Source of the DNA: JBMNCQ01 sp049366715
Lineage (GTDB): Bacteria; Bacillota; Peptococcia; Peptococcales; BICA1-8
NCBI GenBank assembly: GCA_049366715.1
Contig: JBMNCQ010000047.1
Span: forward strand, 1-6,644
Direction of reading: 5' to 3'
DNA length: 6,644 nt
A program made the position numbers and the translations under genes. Positions 5,791-6,644 of the stretch are shown one piece after another (position 1 is the stretch's first letter; every line of letters starts with the position of its first letter). The notes under the pieces were generated by a model. That model had not been told where the DNA came from and ran no database searches. It saw nothing but the letters and a program-made list of their open reading frames with translations.

Positions 5791-6407
5791 TGGATAAACT
5801 GGATTTTAAAAAGGAATACAAGCAACTCTATAACCCCTCCGCCAATTTCGTATCGGTAGTCGATGTCCCCGTTTTCAGCTATATCATGGTAGACGGACAG
5901 GGGGCGCCCGACGGCGCCGAGGCCCAACAGGCAATCGAAATGCTTTTCCCGCTGGCATACGCCATCAAATTCATTTCAAAAGGCAGAGGGAAGGATTACG
6001 GTGTTATGCCGCTCGAAGGGCTGTGGTGGGCGGACGATATGAACGATTTCATAACCAACCGCAGGGACAAATGGAAATGGACTTACATGATCATGCAGCC
6101 GGAATTCATTACCCAAAACGACTTCGAGGAAGCGGTCAGGAAAGTGCAAGAAAAAAAGAAAGACATGAAACTGTCCGGCGTACATTTCGATTATTTTGCG
6201 GAGGGTAAAGCGGCGCAGATAATGCATATCGGCCCGTTTTCGGAGGAACACGCCAATATCCAAAAAATCCACGAACATATCGCCGCTCTCGGCGGCAAAT
6301 TCGACGGTTTAAAGGAAAAACACCACGAAATTTATTTAAGCGATATGCGCAAGGTGCCGCCATCCGCTATGAAAACCGTCCTGCGCCAGCCGTTTCAACT
6401 TGTTTAG
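5790..6407 (+). CDS. GyrI-like protein, probable cyclopropanoid hydrolase family
   Basis: 205 residues from ATG 5790, which shares its A with the upstream TAA. The fold is the GyrI-like small-molecule-binding domain (SbmC/Rob C-terminal type), here a stand-alone protein. Signatures in order: VVDVPVFSYIMVDGQG (23-38), YGVMPLEGLWWA (70-81), WKWTYMIMQPEF (95-106), AAQIMHIGPFSEE (141-153) and HHEIYLSDMRK (178-188, Glu180), ending in TVLRQPF. Members of this family are known to hydrolyse cyclopropanoid DNA-alkylating natural products of the CC-1065/yatakemycin type; others only bind ligands. The Trp-rich GLWW and WKW segments and Glu180 are candidate pocket and catalytic residues by family pattern. 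No DNA-binding domain is fused, so a transcription-factor role is unlikely. Coupling with an AlkD glycosylase supports a detoxification role. The substrate is unproven. Confidence 0.88.
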   Translation: MDKLDFKKEYKQLYNPSANFVSVVDVPVFSYIMVDGQGAPDGAEAQQAIEMLFPLAYAIKFISKGRGKDYGVMPLEGLWWADDMNDFITNRRDKWKWTYMIMQPEFITQNDFEEAVRKVQEKKKDMKLSGVHFDYFAEGKAAQIMHIGPFSEEHANIQKIHEHIAALGGKFDGLKEKHHEIYLSDMRKVPPSAMKTVLRQPFQLV

Positions 6408-6434
6408 CAGTATCGACGGCAGAAATGACCGACG

Positions 6435-6464
6435 TTCAAAATTCAGCGTATTGTCTTCTATAAA
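6435..6464 (+). promoter_or_regulatory. Candidate promoter upstream of tRNA-Ser(GGA)
   Basis: TTCAAA (6435-6440), an 18-base spacer, and TATAAA (6459-6464) lie about 70 bases before the second tRNA. The -35 match is modest. Readthrough from the upstream operon is an alternative, since no terminator is visible after 6407. Confidence 0.3.
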
Positions 6465-6536
6465 TGCGGCGCTGGAATTAAAACACGAAATATATTACAA
6501 TAAACCAGATTCTTTTCTTATTCACATGGCCGATTT

Positions 6537-6626
<90 letters not shown>

Positions 6627-6644
6627 CTATTATCAGATTTCAGA

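Noticed and set aside
5430..6363. Several short ORFs inside the AlkD and GyrI-like genes
   Set aside because: All lie in other frames of well-supported genes and show no independent evidence.

Overview
The window is bacterial: compact genes with Shine-Dalgarno sites, two tRNA-Ser genes with encoded CCA, and sigma-70-type promoters. The aldo/keto reductase resembles forms common in Bacillota. That, with the GGAGG-type ribosome sites, leans towards a Clostridia-like Bacillota, but Chloroflexota or another phylum cannot be excluded.

Layout. (1) 1-678, minus: 5' part of an alanine-rich coiled-coil gene that runs off the left edge. It starts at GTG and its extreme codon bias creates a long spurious ORF on the plus strand. 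(2) 679-1220: AT-rich spacer with no convincing gene, holding a hairpin and a perfect operator-like palindrome. (3) 1221-2132, minus: complete aldo/keto reductase with an intact catalytic tetrad and its own extended -10 promoter. (4) 2383-4779, plus: a strikingly AT-rich 798-residue gene. It encodes two nucleoside-deoxyribosyltransferase (NDT)-like N-terminal domains, a P-loop NTPase resembling the Sll1717-type ATPases, and a C-terminal winged-helix-like region. It reads as a horizontally acquired single-gene defence candidate. (5) 4952-5041: tRNA-Ser(CGA) with a clear promoter. (6) 5080-6407: two overlapping genes, an AlkD-family DNA glycosylase and a GyrI-like hydrolase-family protein, starting 38 bases after the tRNA. 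(7) 6537-6626: tRNA-Ser(GGA).

How the parts may work together. The NDT-NTPase gene stands alone between the reductase and tRNA-Ser, differs sharply in base composition from its neighbours, and has its own promoter. The inferred model is an ATP-driven switch with a nucleotide-directed effector and a degenerate sister domain as sensor. The AlkD-GyrI pair looks like a coupled detoxify-and-repair module: GyrI-like proteins are known to open cyclopropanoid DNA-alkylating toxins, and AlkD-family enzymes excise bulky alkylated bases. That pair lies between two serine tRNAs and probably shares a transcript with the first.
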